From: Polaribacter sp. L3A8
GTDB lineage: Bacteria > Bacteroidota > Bacteroidia > Flavobacteriales > Flavobacteriaceae
Reading direction: 5' to 3'
NCBI RefSeq assembly: GCF_009796785.1
Contig: NZ_CP047026.1
Span: 2,328,501-2,392,500, forward strand
Length of the DNA: 64,000 bases
The translations under genes and the position numbers were made by a program. Shown here one piece after another: positions 11,601-19,998 of this stretch (positions are counted from its first letter, which is position 1; the number at the start of each line of letters is the position of its first letter). The notes under the pieces are model-generated. The model did no database searches. It was not told the DNA's origin and was given only the letters and a program-made list of their open reading frames with translations.

Positions 11601-14600
11601 ATGGTAACCCTAACTCTTACACAGATGGTGATGCAGATAGCGATGGTATACCTAACTTTTTAGACATCGATGCAGATAATGATGGTATTCCAGATAATAT
11701 AGAAGCACAAACTACAAGTGGTTATATTGCTCCAAGTGGCGTTGCTACAGGTATTACAGATGCAAACAACAATGGTGTAGATGATGTTTATGAAGTAAGT
11801 GGAATTGGTGTTGTTCCTGAAAATACAGACAATACTGATGAACCTGATTATTTAGATACAGATTCTGACAATGATGGTATTTTAGATATTGTAGAAAACG
11901 GACATACAGCAAATGTTGTATCAGGAACGGATACAGATAAAGATGGTTTAGACGATGCTTTTGATGATAATAACGATTCAACAATAGCAGGATCTACTGT
12001 AAACGATGGTCTAAACCCTAATAATAAAGTAACAGACCTTACCTCTTTAGAAAATTCTTTTGGTGATGAAGACAACGACTTTAATCCTGGTACAGGTGAT
12101 CTAGATTATAGAGATGCACCAGAAGCTGCAGAAGCTATGATTACACAGGTATATCAATTTGGTACAGATAAATGGATTGAAATTACCAACATCGGTAATG
12201 CAACGATTCCTGCAAACACTATTAAAGTACAATTGTACAAAGATAAAACAGGCGATCAAACAGGTGTTAATCCAGATGTTTCTTATACAATTGGTACATT
12301 ATTAGAAGCAGGTAACTCTGTTTTATTTAAAAACTCAAGTAATTCAATAATCACAAGTGCAGAAATAGCATCTGATGCAACAATCATTACTAACAATGAT
12401 TTAACAAATTTAGATGATGCTACTAATGATATCATTACACTTTCTGCAGCTAACGGGGTTTATTCTTGGGAAAACAAATACGATGTGGTTTCTAATGTAA
12501 CCAACAATACTTCTGTTGTAAGAATTGATGAAACGATAGCTCCTAATGCAACTTATACAGAAAGTGAATGGGTTGTTTTTATAAATGATGCTATAACAAC
12601 TTACCAATCAGGATATGGTGTAGATGATACTAGCGCAAAAAGACACCCTCAAGATCCGTTAATCTCAGAAATTAAAAATTCTGATTCAGAAGCTAATACA
12701 TTATTAGGTTTACATAGAATTAGAAAAACGGTTAGAGAAAATGGTAACTGGAGTAATGGTTTTCCAGACAGGTCTCGTTATGTTGTAATTGATCAATATT
12801 ACAATCATGAAAGTAGTAGATTTAGTGCTAGAAAATTAGAAGTAAACGCAGGTAAAGAATTAAGAGTAACAGATAATCTATTAGTGGTTACAAATAGTAT
12901 TGTATTAGACGGAGAAATTCGTTTAACAGGTGCTACTGCTCAATTGGTACAAACACACACAGATGAAAGTACAGTTAGCGGAAATGGTCAATTATTTGTT
13001 GATCAAAAATCAGAAGTACCTAGTTTATATCGTTACAATTATATGAGTTCTCCTGTTACCACTCCAGGTACAGACACTTATTCACTTGCAACGGTACTTA
13101 AAGATGGTACAACACCAAATGATCCTAAAGTGATTACTTTTGTTACAGGATATGATGGTAGTGTAAATGCAACTGGTATTTCATTAGCAGATTACTGGAT
13201 TTATACTTACGCTGCTGGTAATAACGGAAGATCTAATTGGGAACATAAATATAGAAGAGGAACTATAAACAAAGGTGACGGTTATATCTTTAAAGGACCA
13301 GGACAAGAACAAAACTATACTTTTGCAGGAACACCTAATGACGGTAGTTTTACCACTGAAAACGAAATAAGTGAAGGACAATCTTACTTAGTAGGAAACC
13401 CTTTTCCTTCTGCTATGAATGCTAGAAAATTTTTAGATGATAATAGTGCAATTACAGGAACACTTTACTTCTGGCAACATGTAGGAGAAAATGATGCTTC
13501 AGGTACTACTGGTCATAACTTTGGTGGATATGTTGGTGGATATGCCACTCAAAATAAAGATATGGCTACCGCTGCTAATTATGGTAAAGGAGAAGCTGTA
13601 AACAGCACTCTTGAAGCCGAAAATGGAAGTGAGGTAACTGGAATTGTACTTCCTTTAGGATTAGGTACAGGTCAATTTGAAGTTTCTTTAAACCTTAATG
13701 ATCAAATTACGTTTTCTAATGTTCCTAATAGTGTAGACTCTTTAAGAGTATTATATAGAGCTAATGGACTTAAAAACTTAAACATTAAAATCAATAATGT
13801 TGATAGAGGCGAATTAACTTTTCCAAATACAGAAAACGCTTCAGACCTTCTTTTCAAAGAAATAAAATTTGCAATGTGTATAGAGGCAGGAAGTAGTATT
13901 ACACTAACTTCTAGTACTAATTCTCTAAATCCAATTTTTATTGATAAAATAATTTTAAAGGATGAAGATGGGCAAACTGCTTGTACACCAGATACAGGTG
14001 GAGATGAATATGAAAATGCATACAAAACTCCAGAACCATATATTGCAGTTGGTCAAGGATTTTTTGTATTAGGTAGTAATACAAAAGGAAAAATTGTTTT
14101 CAATAATACTCAAAGAGCATATGTTACAAAAGAATCTGGAGAATCTGTATTCTTTAGAAGCGGAAAGAAAACATCTGCAAAAACAACAAGCACAGCATTA
14201 CCTATTTTAAAATTAGGAATGAACTATGCAACATCAGTTGGTAGCAGTTTTCACCGTCAAATAGGTATCTCTTTTAAACAAGGAAATTCTTTTGCTTATG
14301 AAACTGGTTCAGATTCTCAAATGTATGGTATTAATCCTACAGATTTCTACTGGAAATTTCCAAACGATGCTATTAGTTACGTAATTGCAGGGGTACAAGA
14401 AATATCAAATACATTAGAAGTACCATTAGAAATTGTGGTAAGTAAAAATAGCGTAATTACCATCAACATTGATGAAATTAATAACATCAACAAAGAGGTA
14501 TTTATAAAAGATAAACTTACAGGTAAAACGCAGCAAATTAATAATGCGAGTGCTACATATCAATTAAAAAAAGGTACATATACAGATAGATTTGTTTTGG

Positions 14601-14893
14601 CTTTTGTTGATGCAAATACTACACTTAATTTAGAAGATGATATTTTAGCTAAGCAAACAAGTATTTATGCTGATAATGATAATCACAGCATTGTAATTTC
14701 TAAAAATCAAGAAGTAGATATCAATAATGTAGAATTATTTGACATCCTTGGTAAAAAAGTAACCCTTTGGACTATTAAAGAACAAAAAGAAGTGTATCAA
14801 TTAGAAATTAAAAATCAAATACCAACAGGTATTTACATTGTAAAAGTAAATACAAATAAAGGTACAATGAATAAAAAAGTTGTAATTGAATAA
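5633..14893 (+). CDS. Giant (about 3086 aa) T9SS-secreted TSP3-repeat protein
   Basis: An in-frame TTG at 5612 lies inside the promoter box, so I place the start at ATG 5633. The N-terminus has an unusually long basic stretch before a hydrophobic signal segment ending near VSGQ (about residues 35-60). Then come N-terminal beta domains, an Ig/cadherin-like segment (about 6450-6780), a short TSP3 block, a jelly-roll-like insert (about 6900-7500), and a very long TSP3 array (about 7530-12110) rich in DxDNDGIPD calcium-binding units. After that are a lamin-tail-like segment (about 12136-12610), the GNPFPSAMNARKF region, a CBM-like segment (about 13600-13970) and a T9SS type A sorting domain (about 14660-14893). 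From the lamin-tail segment on it is clearly homologous to the preceding gene. A surface adhesin or matrix role is inferred from architecture only. Confidence 0.93.
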   Translation: MFKYLKKTKIFGGIFRFHVFNPASYALLNLKTASKLKLNKAHYLIISTLFLLAFQNVSGQNHPIFPNTQILKQGLDKQPGAIYLIKDVQIGANRSDINVDALLKIVSFTGTPVISNIDQTQFVEDRFEPIITYDTPGEAVHWQIEFIIAGSADSNLNDAITFPLESYTLEVIDLDAGEWVEVSPNSYELAASTIITASTGTINSTRFNSETNTTDETVSITNTRSVVKLNFENVGIVDFALGRNNNQPDIQRNISVGFLGEVVFSNPTVVVVNSPPVVVNSLNNTIIANSTFSKNVLTGSSDPDGDLDQNTVTLIDPNNPSNQGSNGNPLVIPGVGEYKVNNVGIVTFTPITDYIGDASVLFRVKDAYGASSNNGTLELTVLLDSDKDGIPDITDLDDDNDGILDTDEGYSRTPGKPACDGETILNFNNTYTEESGDGNSATFLQGEVFRFPNVADGIDALVTIVGFKNITTLPKLDDNIAGNNNAFQPQSSFSIANIGDQAWTEYKFDFVITNTTTPTIVNKFFVNFNDVDGNGNYGEQNWSQIPVDYVVNNPTELTITQPTSWVVGTAGYNEYPSVTNNFPQVNYSTEHGASSSYIIRLGAVARKNGVIATGRQHQVEFKCISNFINPDSITILDSDGDGIPNHLDLDSDNDGITDVVESGGKDNNKDGIADGNVGNTTTTLGIPSSANTGNTPANTDGDRFPDFIDIDADNDGIPDNIEAQTTTNYIAPSGIGSNMDDTNHNGIDDVYENNNTGLTPVDTDNDDTPDYLDSDADNDGIADIIENGDVDNEIADINADKDNDGLNDVFDDNDDSGTTGATVNDGSSSQQTVTNSSEIDTAFGDEDNNFPGTGDVDYRDLKDNDKDGIADYYDLDDDNDGIPDTVENGGNDAEGDEDGDGIPNYLDTTDNNGTGDGSTTDYTDSDNNGIPDVYDTDGDGIPNHFDLDSDNDGIPDIVEAGGVDTNGDGKVDAINTDGTLVNDIDNDGLDDRYDTDVTGGTNGNAIANPDTDGDGIPNAQDLDADNDGIPDVIEAGGTDANGDGLADGFVDTDNDGLNDLVDGDVAGTSNDQDNALILTGADTNNDGKPDSYVNGDTDNDGIPNFVDLDSDNDGIADIVEAGGVDTNGDGVVDYPISGDPTSMIDLDNDGLDDNYDTTDTSGSTPSFTAGTPIANPDTDGDGIKDALDLDADNDGIPDLIEAGGVDTDGNGKVDSIDANGKLLNDTDNDGFDDAVDGDIGQLGTDNNKDNALVLTGTDTNNDGQPNSYITGDTDGDGIPNHLDLDSDNDGITDIIEAGGTDTNKDGKVDAIVANGTLTNDTNNDGFDDNVQNAPLVTTGSDTDNDGNPNSYTDGDADSDGIPNFIDIDADNDGIPDNIEAQTTSGYIAPTGTTIADTNNNGVDDVYEVSGIGFVPENTDNTDLPDYLDTDSDNDGILDIAENGHTANVVSGTDTDKDGLDDAFDDNNDATIAGSTVNDGLNPNNKVTDLNSLENSFGDEDNDFNPGTGDLDYRDIQDNDNDGIADYYDLDDDNDGIPDTIENGGNDAEGDEDGDGIPNYLDTTDNNGTGDGSTTDYTDSDNNGIPDVYDTDGDGIPNHFDLDSDNDGIPDIVEAGGVDTNGDGKVDAINTDGTLVNDIDNDGLDDRYDTDVTGGTNGNAIANPDTDGDGIPNAQDLDADNDGIPDVIEAGGTDANGDGLADGFVDTDNDGLNDLVDGHVAGTSNDQDNALILTGADTNNDGKPDSYVNGDTDNDGIPNFVDLDSDNDGIADIVEAGGVDTNGDGVVDYPISGDPTSMIDLDNDGLDDNYDTTDTSGSTPSFTAGTPIANPDTDGDGIKDVLDLDSDNDGIPDLIEAGGTDTNGDGLADGFVDADNDGFNDLVDGDVTGTSNNQNNALVLTGTDTNNDGQPNSYTTGDTDGDGIPNHLDLDADNDGITDIIEAGGTDTNKDGKVDAIAANGILTNDTNNDGFDDNVQNAPLVTTGSDTDNDGNPNSYTDGDADSDGIPNFLDIDADNDGIPDNIEAQTTSGYIAPSGVATGITDANNNGVDDVYEVSGIGVVPENTDNTDEPDYLDTDSDNDGILDIVENGHTANVVSGTDTDKDGLDDAFDDNNDSTIAGSTVNDGLNPNNKVTDLTSLENSFGDEDNDFNPGTGDLDYRDAPEAAEAMITQVYQFGTDKWIEITNIGNATIPANTIKVQLYKDKTGDQTGVNPDVSYTIGTLLEAGNSVLFKNSSNSIITSAEIASDATIITNNDLTNLDDATNDIITLSAANGVYSWENKYDVVSNVTNNTSVVRIDETIAPNATYTESEWVVFINDAITTYQSGYGVDDTSAKRHPQDPLISEIKNSDSEANTLLGLHRIRKTVRENGNWSNGFPDRSRYVVIDQYYNHESSRFSARKLEVNAGKELRVTDNLLVVTNSIVLDGEIRLTGATAQLVQTHTDESTVSGNGQLFVDQKSEVPSLYRYNYMSSPVTTPGTDTYSLATVLKDGTTPNDPKVITFVTGYDGSVNATGISLADYWIYTYAAGNNGRSNWEHKYRRGTINKGDGYIFKGPGQEQNYTFAGTPNDGSFTTENEISEGQSYLVGNPFPSAMNARKFLDDNSAITGTLYFWQHVGENDASGTTGHNFGGYVGGYATQNKDMATAANYGKGEAVNSTLEAENGSEVTGIVLPLGLGTGQFEVSLNLNDQITFSNVPNSVDSLRVLYRANGLKNLNIKINNVDRGELTFPNTENASDLLFKEIKFAMCIEAGSSITLTSSTNSLNPIFIDKIILKDEDGQTACTPDTGGDEYENAYKTPEPYIAVGQGFFVLGSNTKGKIVFNNTQRAYVTKESGESVFFRSGKKTSAKTTSTALPILKLGMNYATSVGSSFHRQIGISFKQGNSFAYETGSDSQMYGINPTDFYWKFPNDAISYVIAGVQEISNTLEVPLEIVVSKNSVITINIDEINNINKEVFIKDKLTGKTQQINNASATYQLKKGTYTDRFVLAFVDANTTLNLEDDILAKQTSIYADNDNHSIVISKNQEVDINNVELFDILGKKVTLWTIKEQKEVYQLEIKNQIPTGIYIVKVNTNKGTMNKKVVIE
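8231..12116 (+). repeat. In-frame tandem duplication, 1962-bp period
   Basis: Bases 8231-9188 recur at 10193-11150 (offset 1962 = 654 codons) with only a few substitutions; I saw GTA/ATA, GAT/GAC, GAT/CAT and one silent change. The following stretches (about 9640-10180 and 11580-12116) are also homologous but more diverged. The long TSP3 array therefore grew by duplication of a unit of about 2 kb. Confidence 0.9.
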
Positions 14894-14943
14894 GTAATAT
14901 ATAGCACACCTCGATGTTAAAATTGAGGTATATATTAAATTTT

Positions 14944-14994
14944 AAAAGACCATAATAAAAGAAATAAAAATTTTTTATTATGGTCTTTTTTTTT
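14944..14994. terminator. Strong hairpin terminator between the giant gene and tRNA-Arg
   Basis: Perfect 17-bp arms, AAAAGACCATAATAAAA (14944-14960) and its complement (14973-14989), followed by a T run. It terminates the plus-strand giant gene and, being A/T-symmetrical, may also end the minus-strand tRNA transcript. Confidence 0.9.
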
Positions 14995-14995
14995 G

Positions 14996-15069
14996 TGACT
15001 GCGAAGGGATTCGAACCCCCAACCCTCAGAGCCGAAATCTGATATTCTATCCAGTTGAACTACGCAGCC
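14996..15069 (-). tRNA. tRNA-Arg (anticodon TCG)
   Basis: Read on the minus strand: a 7-bp acceptor (GGCTGCG with CGCAGTC, one G-U pair), a D arm GTTC...GAAT, an anticodon stem TCAGA/TCTGA with loop TTTCGGC giving anticodon TCG (reads CGA), and a T arm with GGTTCGAATCC. The discriminator base is A. CCA is not encoded. Total 74 nt. Confidence 0.95.
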
Positions 15070-15108
15070 AACTTTACTATTCTTAACAAAAATAGTAAAA
15101 CGTATTTT

Positions 15109-15558
15109 TTACATTAAATTCTTTTTTACAAGAACAGAAATAACTTTTCCATCTGCTTGTCCTGCTAATTCCTGAGAAACAACACCCATTACTTTCCCCA
15201 TATCTTTCATACCAGATGCACCTAATTTTTGAATCGCAGCAACAACAACTTCTTCTACTTTTTCTTCTGATAAAGCTTCAGGTAAAAACTGCTCTAAAAC
15301 GACTAATTCAGCCAATTCTGGATCGGCTAAATCTTGTCTATTTTGTTTGATAAAAATAGCTGCACTATCTTTTCTTTGTTTTACTTGCTTCTGAATAATT
15401 TTAACTTCTTGTTCTTCTGTTAATTCTGCTTGAACACCAGTTTCTGTTTTCGCTAATAAAAAGGCAGATTTTACTGCTCTTAAAGCTTGTAAAGCAACCG
15501 TATCTTTTGCTTTCATTGCTTCTTTCATTTTATCCATTACCTGTTTTTGCAAACTCAT
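15109..15558 (-). CDS. GatB/YqeY domain protein
   Basis: A 149-aa protein of the YqeY family, related to the tail domain of the GatB subunit of tRNA amidotransferase. The N-terminal helix (MKEAMKAKDTVALQALRAVKSA) and the central EEVVxxxIQKLGASGMKDMGKVMG pattern are typical, and length is normal for the stand-alone family. It lies 20 bases downstream of the retropepsin-like gene on the same strand, so they probably form one transcript. The exact cellular role of stand-alone YqeY proteins is unsettled; tRNA or aminoacylation-related binding is the usual suggestion. Confidence 0.9.
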   Translation of the reverse strand: MSLQKQVMDKMKEAMKAKDTVALQALRAVKSAFLLAKTETGVQAELTEEQEVKIIQKQVKQRKDSAAIFIKQNRQDLADPELAELVVLEQFLPEALSEEKVEEVVVAAIQKLGASGMKDMGKVMGVVSQELAGQADGKVISVLVKKNLM

Positions 15559-15578
15559 TATCTTTTATTTTAAATTAA

Positions 15579-16028
15579 TTATTTCTTTGTCTTTTTTAGG
15601 TATAAAGCTTTTTTATCATAATCTATAAATGCCTTTCCTTTTTGTAAGATGTCAGCACCAATAATTCCATGAACTTCTTTAGCATTGTGTTGTGTTAAAG
15701 CTTTATTTACATGCGATAAATCAAACAATACCAAATGGCATTTCTTCGTTTTCCAATCACTAATTTTTAGAGAATTATTTTCAGATTGCAACGTTTCCAT
15801 GTCGGTTGCTCCTGCCCCAGCTGCTTTCGTTTCACTTTCTGTAGCATCTAAATTAAAGTATTCAATCATGTCTAATCCAACACAAGAATTAGAAGCTCCT
15901 GTATCTAAAATAAAACGTCCTTTTATACCATTGATGGTTGCTTTTAATTCTAAATGATTAGTAGCAATTCTCTTTAGCTTTATTTTTATGTATTTCTGCT
16001 TCTTTAATATTTTTTCTAAACGCTTCAT
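15579..16028 (-). CDS. Retropepsin-like aspartic protease
   Basis: A 149-aa single-domain protein with the aspartyl protease signature LDTGASNS (catalytic Asp42) followed by a flap-like segment and a hydrophobic GIIGADIL motif, as in retropepsin/clan AA domains that work as dimers. No signal peptide is visible, so it is probably cytoplasmic. A promoter box lies just upstream (16050-16057). Substrate unknown. Confidence 0.85.
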   Translation of the reverse strand: MKRLEKILKKQKYIKIKLKRIATNHLELKATINGIKGRFILDTGASNSCVGLDMIEYFNLDATESETKAAGAGATDMETLQSENNSLKISDWKTKKCHLVLFDLSHVNKALTQHNAKEVHGIIGADILQKGKAFIDYDKKALYLKKTKK

Positions 16029-16049
16029 AAAGTTATTCTAACTGAATAT

Positions 16050-16057
16050 CAAAAATA
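16050..16057 (-). promoter_or_regulatory. -7 box (TATTTTTG) upstream of the retropepsin-like gene
   Basis: CAAAAATA on the plus strand reads TATTTTTG on the minus strand, matching TANNTTTG. It is 22 bases before the start codon. No clear -33 element was found. Confidence 0.55.
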
Positions 16058-16080
16058 CAATTTAAAAATTTTAAGAAGTA

Positions 16081-16872
16081 CTATCGTTCTAAAATTTCTT
16101 TTAGATGATCTTTATATAGAAGAAACTCTTTTACATCATGATGTGTCGCTCCCTCAATTGCCACAAACTTATTTTTGGTAGATATGTTTTGTTCTAATAA
16201 CCTTTTAGATTGCTTAAAACAGGTTGTTTTGTCCTTATTACCATGAAAAATAGTAATCGGTGAAGTTACTTTAGCAATATCCTTATCAGACCTAAATTTA
16301 TACTTCAATAAAAATGTTGGTGTCCATCTAAATTTAAATTTGGCTGCTTTTTTAAAGTTGTAAAAAGGTGCTTCTAACACTAATTCTTTAGGTGTATTTT
16401 CGGCTGCTATCCTTGTAGCAAAAGTACCACCTAATGAAAAGCCATAAACAACAATATTTTCTTCTTTAAAATCCTTTTTTAAGTGATTGTAAACAGATAA
16501 AGCATCACAATACATACTATTCTCATTGTAGTTCCCAGTGCTCTTACCGTAGTTTCTATAATCAAAAACTAAGACTTCATAATTATATTCTAATAAATAA
16601 GAAATCCGCTCTCCCCATTTTGTTAAATCCCCTTTATTACCATGGCAAAATAAAACAACACCCTTGGGTTTTGGTAGTTTAAAGTGAAGGGCATTAATGT
16701 AGTTATTACCATCAGTATTAATAAAAACTTCTTCAAACGTATTTGAAAAAAGAAACGGGTACTTTTTATCTAAAGGATTTCCATTGAGAAATATAAATTT
16801 TTCTTGAAAACGATAAAGCAATAGACAAGCAGCAATAACAATACATATAATAATTAGTAGGCAGAACGTCAA
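16081..16872 (-). CDS. Membrane-anchored alpha/beta hydrolase
   Basis: A 263-aa protein. Residues 2-20 form one hydrophobic anchor. The fold is a serine hydrolase with an oxyanion FCHGNKGD segment (about 75-82), nucleophile elbow YGFSLGG (Ser146), acid in GNKDKT (Asp214) and a His in GATHHDVKEF (244/245). This resembles the BEM46/YfhR group (DUF1749-like or esterase/lipase families). The substrate cannot be read from sequence. It follows the LytTR regulator on the same strand after a gap of 94 bases, so co-transcription is uncertain. Confidence 0.85.
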   Translation of the reverse strand: MTFCLLIIICIVIAACLLLYRFQEKFIFLNGNPLDKKYPFLFSNTFEEVFINTDGNNYINALHFKLPKPKGVVLFCHGNKGDLTKWGERISYLLEYNYEVLVFDYRNYGKSTGNYNENSMYCDALSVYNHLKKDFKEENIVVYGFSLGGTFATRIAAENTPKELVLEAPFYNFKKAAKFKFRWTPTFLLKYKFRSDKDIAKVTSPITIFHGNKDKTTCFKQSKRLLEQNISTKNKFVAIEGATHHDVKEFLLYKDHLKEILER

Positions 16873-16966
16873 ATTTATTGATAGCTTTTATTTTACGAAA
16901 CTACTCATTTTTTAAAAAAATCTGTTTATTTTAAAAAAACAATTTTAACATTGTAAGCTCATCAAA

Positions 16967-17713
16967 TTAACCTTTTAAATTATTTAAAAATTCTTGTCTC
17001 CTGTTTCTAGATACAGGTACTTTATGGTTAGCACTTAATAATACATAACCTTCATTTAAATATTTTTCTATATGTTCTAAATTGATTAAATGAGATTTAT
17101 GTACTAAATAAAAATCTTGGTTTATTAACAGTTTATTAAAATAACCTATGCTTTGTGAGCTCAAAATAGGTTTGTGATTACTAAAATGAATTTTTGTGTA
17201 ACCATCTATACCTTCACAATGAATAATGTCTGCTATTTTTACAAACTCTAACCCTTCTGTAGATGGAATTACCATTTTTTTCATTTGAAAATTTTGTACG
17301 CCCAAATTTTCTATAAGTAGCTTGTTTTTTTGTAGAGCCGTTTTCTCTTCTATATTCTTAGCAGCATTCTTTACAGCCGACACTAAATCACTATTATCTA
17401 TTGGTTTTACAAGATAACCAATGGCACAGTGTTTTATCGCTTCTATAGCATAATTATCAAAAGCAGTCGCAAAAATAATTTCGAAATTTGGATTATCAAA
17501 CTCTTTTAATAAATCGAAACCATTTATTTCTGGCATAGAAATATCTAAAAAAATTAGTTGAGGTTGAATATTTTTTATCAGTTTTATAGCTTCTTTAGGG
17601 CTTTGCGTTTCCGCAATAATTTCTATATTTGGACATAACCGTTCTATTTTATTTTTTAAAATGGCTAATGCTTTTCGCTCATCATCAATAAGAATTGTTT
17701 TAATCGTTTTCAT
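16967..17713 (-). CDS. LytTR-family response regulator
   Basis: A 248-aa protein. The receiver domain (1-120) has the acidic pair DD (10-11), phosphoacceptor Asp57 in IFLDISMPEINGFDLL and the conserved Lys103 in VKPI. The LytTR DNA-binding domain (about 150-246) contains the YTKIHFSN and FYLVHKSHLINLEHIEKY patterns. Its start overlaps the end of the upstream histidine kinase gene by 14 bases, so the two are almost certainly translated together as a two-component pair. Confidence 0.95.
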   Translation of the reverse strand: MKTIKTILIDDERKALAILKNKIERLCPNIEIIAETQSPKEAIKLIKNIQPQLIFLDISMPEINGFDLLKEFDNPNFEIIFATAFDNYAIEAIKHCAIGYLVKPIDNSDLVSAVKNAAKNIEEKTALQKNKLLIENLGVQNFQMKKMVIPSTEGLEFVKIADIIHCEGIDGYTKIHFSNHKPILSSQSIGYFNKLLINQDFYLVHKSHLINLEHIEKYLNEGYVLLSANHKVPVSRNRRQEFLNNLKG

Positions 17714-18533
17714 TATTTTTATGATTAAAGAGTAAAGATACTTCTGTACCTGTTTTACCTGAGTTTACAGAACGATCTATAATTTTATAAGTTACATTCC
17801 AATGGCTACTTTCATTTAAGAAATGAAGTCGTTCTGATAAGACTGCAGAAGAATGAGATGATTTTTTATTTTTAATAGAATTGTTTAATTTTTTTGCTTT
17901 TTCTAAGCCGATACCATCATCTATTACCGTTACTTTAAAACAATTTTTATCAATATATTTAAATTCTACAGATACTTTTCCGTTTCCTTGTTTATGAAAC
18001 AATCCATGATTTATAGCGTTTTCTACTAAAGGCTGTAAAATCATTGATGGCATGTATTCTTCTTCTATATCTAATTTAGCATCTACCTTTATTTCATACA
18101 CCAATTTTTCTTCGAAACGTAATTTCTCTATTTGAAGGTAGTTTTCTAAAAGACTAATTTCTTCGCTTAAACTTATAGTTTTTCTTCTTGAATAATCAAA
18201 AAATTGACGCATGAGTTTTGAGAATTTCGCCAAATAATTTTCTGATGTTTCAACATCGTTTTGTTGAATATAATATTGAATAGCATTTAATGAATTATGT
18301 ACAAAATGAGGATTCATTTGCCCTCTCAATGCTTTTAATTCTAACTCGTGTTGCTGTTGCTGGTTTTTTAATGCGTTTTCTAGATTGTCTTGCACCAGTC
18401 TGTTTTTCCTTTTTAAAAAAATTACAAAAAGTAGCACCAAAAAAACACCAAGTGTTATTAGAATGGATATAAAGAGTATTATTATTGAATTTTCTGGCGA
18501 CTGCATATAAAACCAATACTTAGAATGATACAT
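17700..18533 (-). CDS. LytS-type sensor histidine kinase
   Basis: A 277-aa protein with one transmembrane helix (about 17-40), a coiled coil (about 42-70), a His_kinase (PF06580-type) domain with phospho-His76 in GQMNPHFVHNSLNAIQ, and an HATPase with the N box LQPLVENAINHGL (Asn172) and G box DDGIGL. An alternative start at Met10 (18506) is possible. No large sensor domain is fused; sensing may depend on the overlapping upstream membrane protein. It overlaps that gene by 52 bases and the LytTR regulator by 14. Confidence 0.93.
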   Translation of the reverse strand: MYHSKYWFYMQSPENSIIILFISILITLGVFLVLLFVIFLKRKNRLVQDNLENALKNQQQQHELELKALRGQMNPHFVHNSLNAIQYYIQQNDVETSENYLAKFSKLMRQFFDYSRRKTISLSEEISLLENYLQIEKLRFEEKLVYEIKVDAKLDIEEEYMPSMILQPLVENAINHGLFHKQGNGKVSVEFKYIDKNCFKVTVIDDGIGLEKAKKLNNSIKNKKSSHSSAVLSERLHFLNESSHWNVTYKIIDRSVNSGKTGTEVSLLFNHKNNEND

Positions 18534-19138
18534 TTTAAAAACGTTATAGGCACTTTAACATCAAATAAATAATAATATTTATCAAAAGAGGCATAATAGT
18601 TTTCTCCTATTTTAAACGGTGTAAAACCAAGATAATAAATAAAATGCGCTATGGCAATCCAAAACAGTAGATTTCTGTGTATACTAATAATTTCTTTTGA
18701 ATTTAAAAGACTAACAAAGTAATAAAAGACACAAACTAAAATTCCGAAACCACCTATAATAAATGGAATAACTTGGGTTTGGTTATGGTAATCCATTCCT
18801 TTATAAAATAACTCGTAACCTATACTTATAAAATATAAAGTAACTATAATACTAATTATTTTTTTTAGAACATTACTATTCACTTTTTTACAGAAAAGCC
18901 AAAACAGAAAGCTAAAATAAATGATATTATAAAGATTTGATAGTATTTTATTTTGATTTTTAACAATATAAGTACCATAATAAGTCTTAAAACTCTCATT
19001 TAAAGCAGAATACAGCAACAATATAACAAACAACCTATATGGTTTGTCTAGGTGTTTCCAAACTATAAAGCCTATTAATACAGGTAATAGCTGAATATAA
19101 ACATAACCATTTATTAAGTATAATTTAATAAAATCCAT
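18482..19138 (-). CDS. Multi-pass membrane protein upstream of the LytS kinase
   Basis: A 218-aa protein with six or seven hydrophobic segments, many Tyr, Phe and Ile residues, and no family I recognise. Its end overlaps the kinase gene by 52 bases in another frame, so translation is probably coupled. From this position it could be the signal-detecting partner of the kinase; that is inference. Its start is 23 bases from the end of the 19162-19947 gene. Confidence 0.75.
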   Translation of the reverse strand: MDFIKLYLINGYVYIQLLPVLIGFIVWKHLDKPYRLFVILLLYSALNESFKTYYGTYIVKNQNKILSNLYNIIYFSFLFWLFCKKVNSNVLKKIISIIVTLYFISIGYELFYKGMDYHNQTQVIPFIIGGFGILVCVFYYFVSLLNSKEIISIHRNLLFWIAIAHFIYYLGFTPFKIGENYYASFDKYYYLFDVKVPITFLKCIILSIGFICSRQKIQ

Positions 19139-19161
19139 TTTAAAACATTTGTTTAATTACT

Positions 19162-19947
19162 TTACTCACCTACTCTTTTTGGTGGCATATCTGTTAACTC
19201 ATTACTAGAAACACTTTGCATTGTAATTTTTGCATTAGCAGCATTAAAAGTTGGCAAGAAACTTGCTTTAGATATTTCTTTTTTTTGGTCCCCTTCAGTA
19301 CAATAAAATTCAGAGTCCAAATGACAATAAAGTGATTTATATTCTCCTTTAAACATATCAGAATTATCATTAGGAATTATATAAAATGGAATATGATTAT
19401 CTGCATCATACCCAGTGTTTTTTTCCGAATAATAAGTTGGAGTCATAAAAGTTGTTAAACGTCCTCTGTAATCTCCTGATTTTAATGGGTCCTTAAGAAT
19501 AGATTCTTTTCTTTCAGTTTTAGCTTCGCTGTTAAAATTATGAGACTCGTCTATATCATAAGCTCCAAAACTAATTGCTATACCAGAAATTATTGGCTCA
19601 GGATTTTTCTGCTGTAACACTTCTATAAAATTAAGATAATCTTTCAATTTTTGCAATGGAATTAAAGAATATTCTGTTGGCAAATAATTTTCTCTAAACT
19701 TTTCATTAGTATCAGTATCTATTTCTTGTAAATCTTTAATTACCGGTATAAATCTATTTTTATAATTACCATATAATTCTTCTACCTTCGTTATATCTAT
19801 AGTGTGTCTAGAATTTTCAAAGTTAGCAATAACTTCTTTTTTATTTAATTCTGTATGCTTACATATATTTTCATTTTGGCATGTTCTAAATAAAAGTATA
19901 CTTAATAGTACTATTGCTATTAACAATAATGTTTTTGTTGTTTTCAT
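19162..19947 (-). CDS. Hypothetical membrane-anchored or secreted protein
   Basis: A 261-aa protein with an N-terminal hydrophobic segment (about 6-21) ending at LLFRTCQNEN. The Cys could suggest a lipoprotein, but the lipobox is poor. The rest is a soluble extracytoplasmic domain without a motif I recognise. It has features such as ISFGAYDID and FYIIPND, and four scattered Cys after the anchor (ENICKHT, SLYCHLD, FYCTEGD). It lies just upstream of the membrane protein and two-component genes on the same strand, so it may be an envelope part of the same unit. Function unknown. Confidence 0.7.
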   Translation of the reverse strand: MKTTKTLLLIAIVLLSILLFRTCQNENICKHTELNKKEVIANFENSRHTIDITKVEELYGNYKNRFIPVIKDLQEIDTDTNEKFRENYLPTEYSLIPLQKLKDYLNFIEVLQQKNPEPIISGIAISFGAYDIDESHNFNSEAKTERKESILKDPLKSGDYRGRLTTFMTPTYYSEKNTGYDADNHIPFYIIPNDNSDMFKGEYKSLYCHLDSEFYCTEGDQKKEISKASFLPTFNAANAKITMQSVSSNELTDMPPKRVGE

Positions 19948-19998
19948 AATATATTTTTTTTAAAGTTAATACTTAAATATTTGTTAGCGAGTAAAATA

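Noticed and set aside
443..12607. Many minus-strand open frames of 60-110 codons opposite the giant proteins
   Set aside because: They mirror the Asp/Asn/Gly repeat codons of the plus-strand TSP3 arrays, have low-complexity Ser/Pro or His/Leu/Tyr composition, and no promoter or domain.
18290..18516. Open frames on both strands within the LytS kinase region
   Set aside because: They overlap a well-conserved kinase gene and lack any domain.
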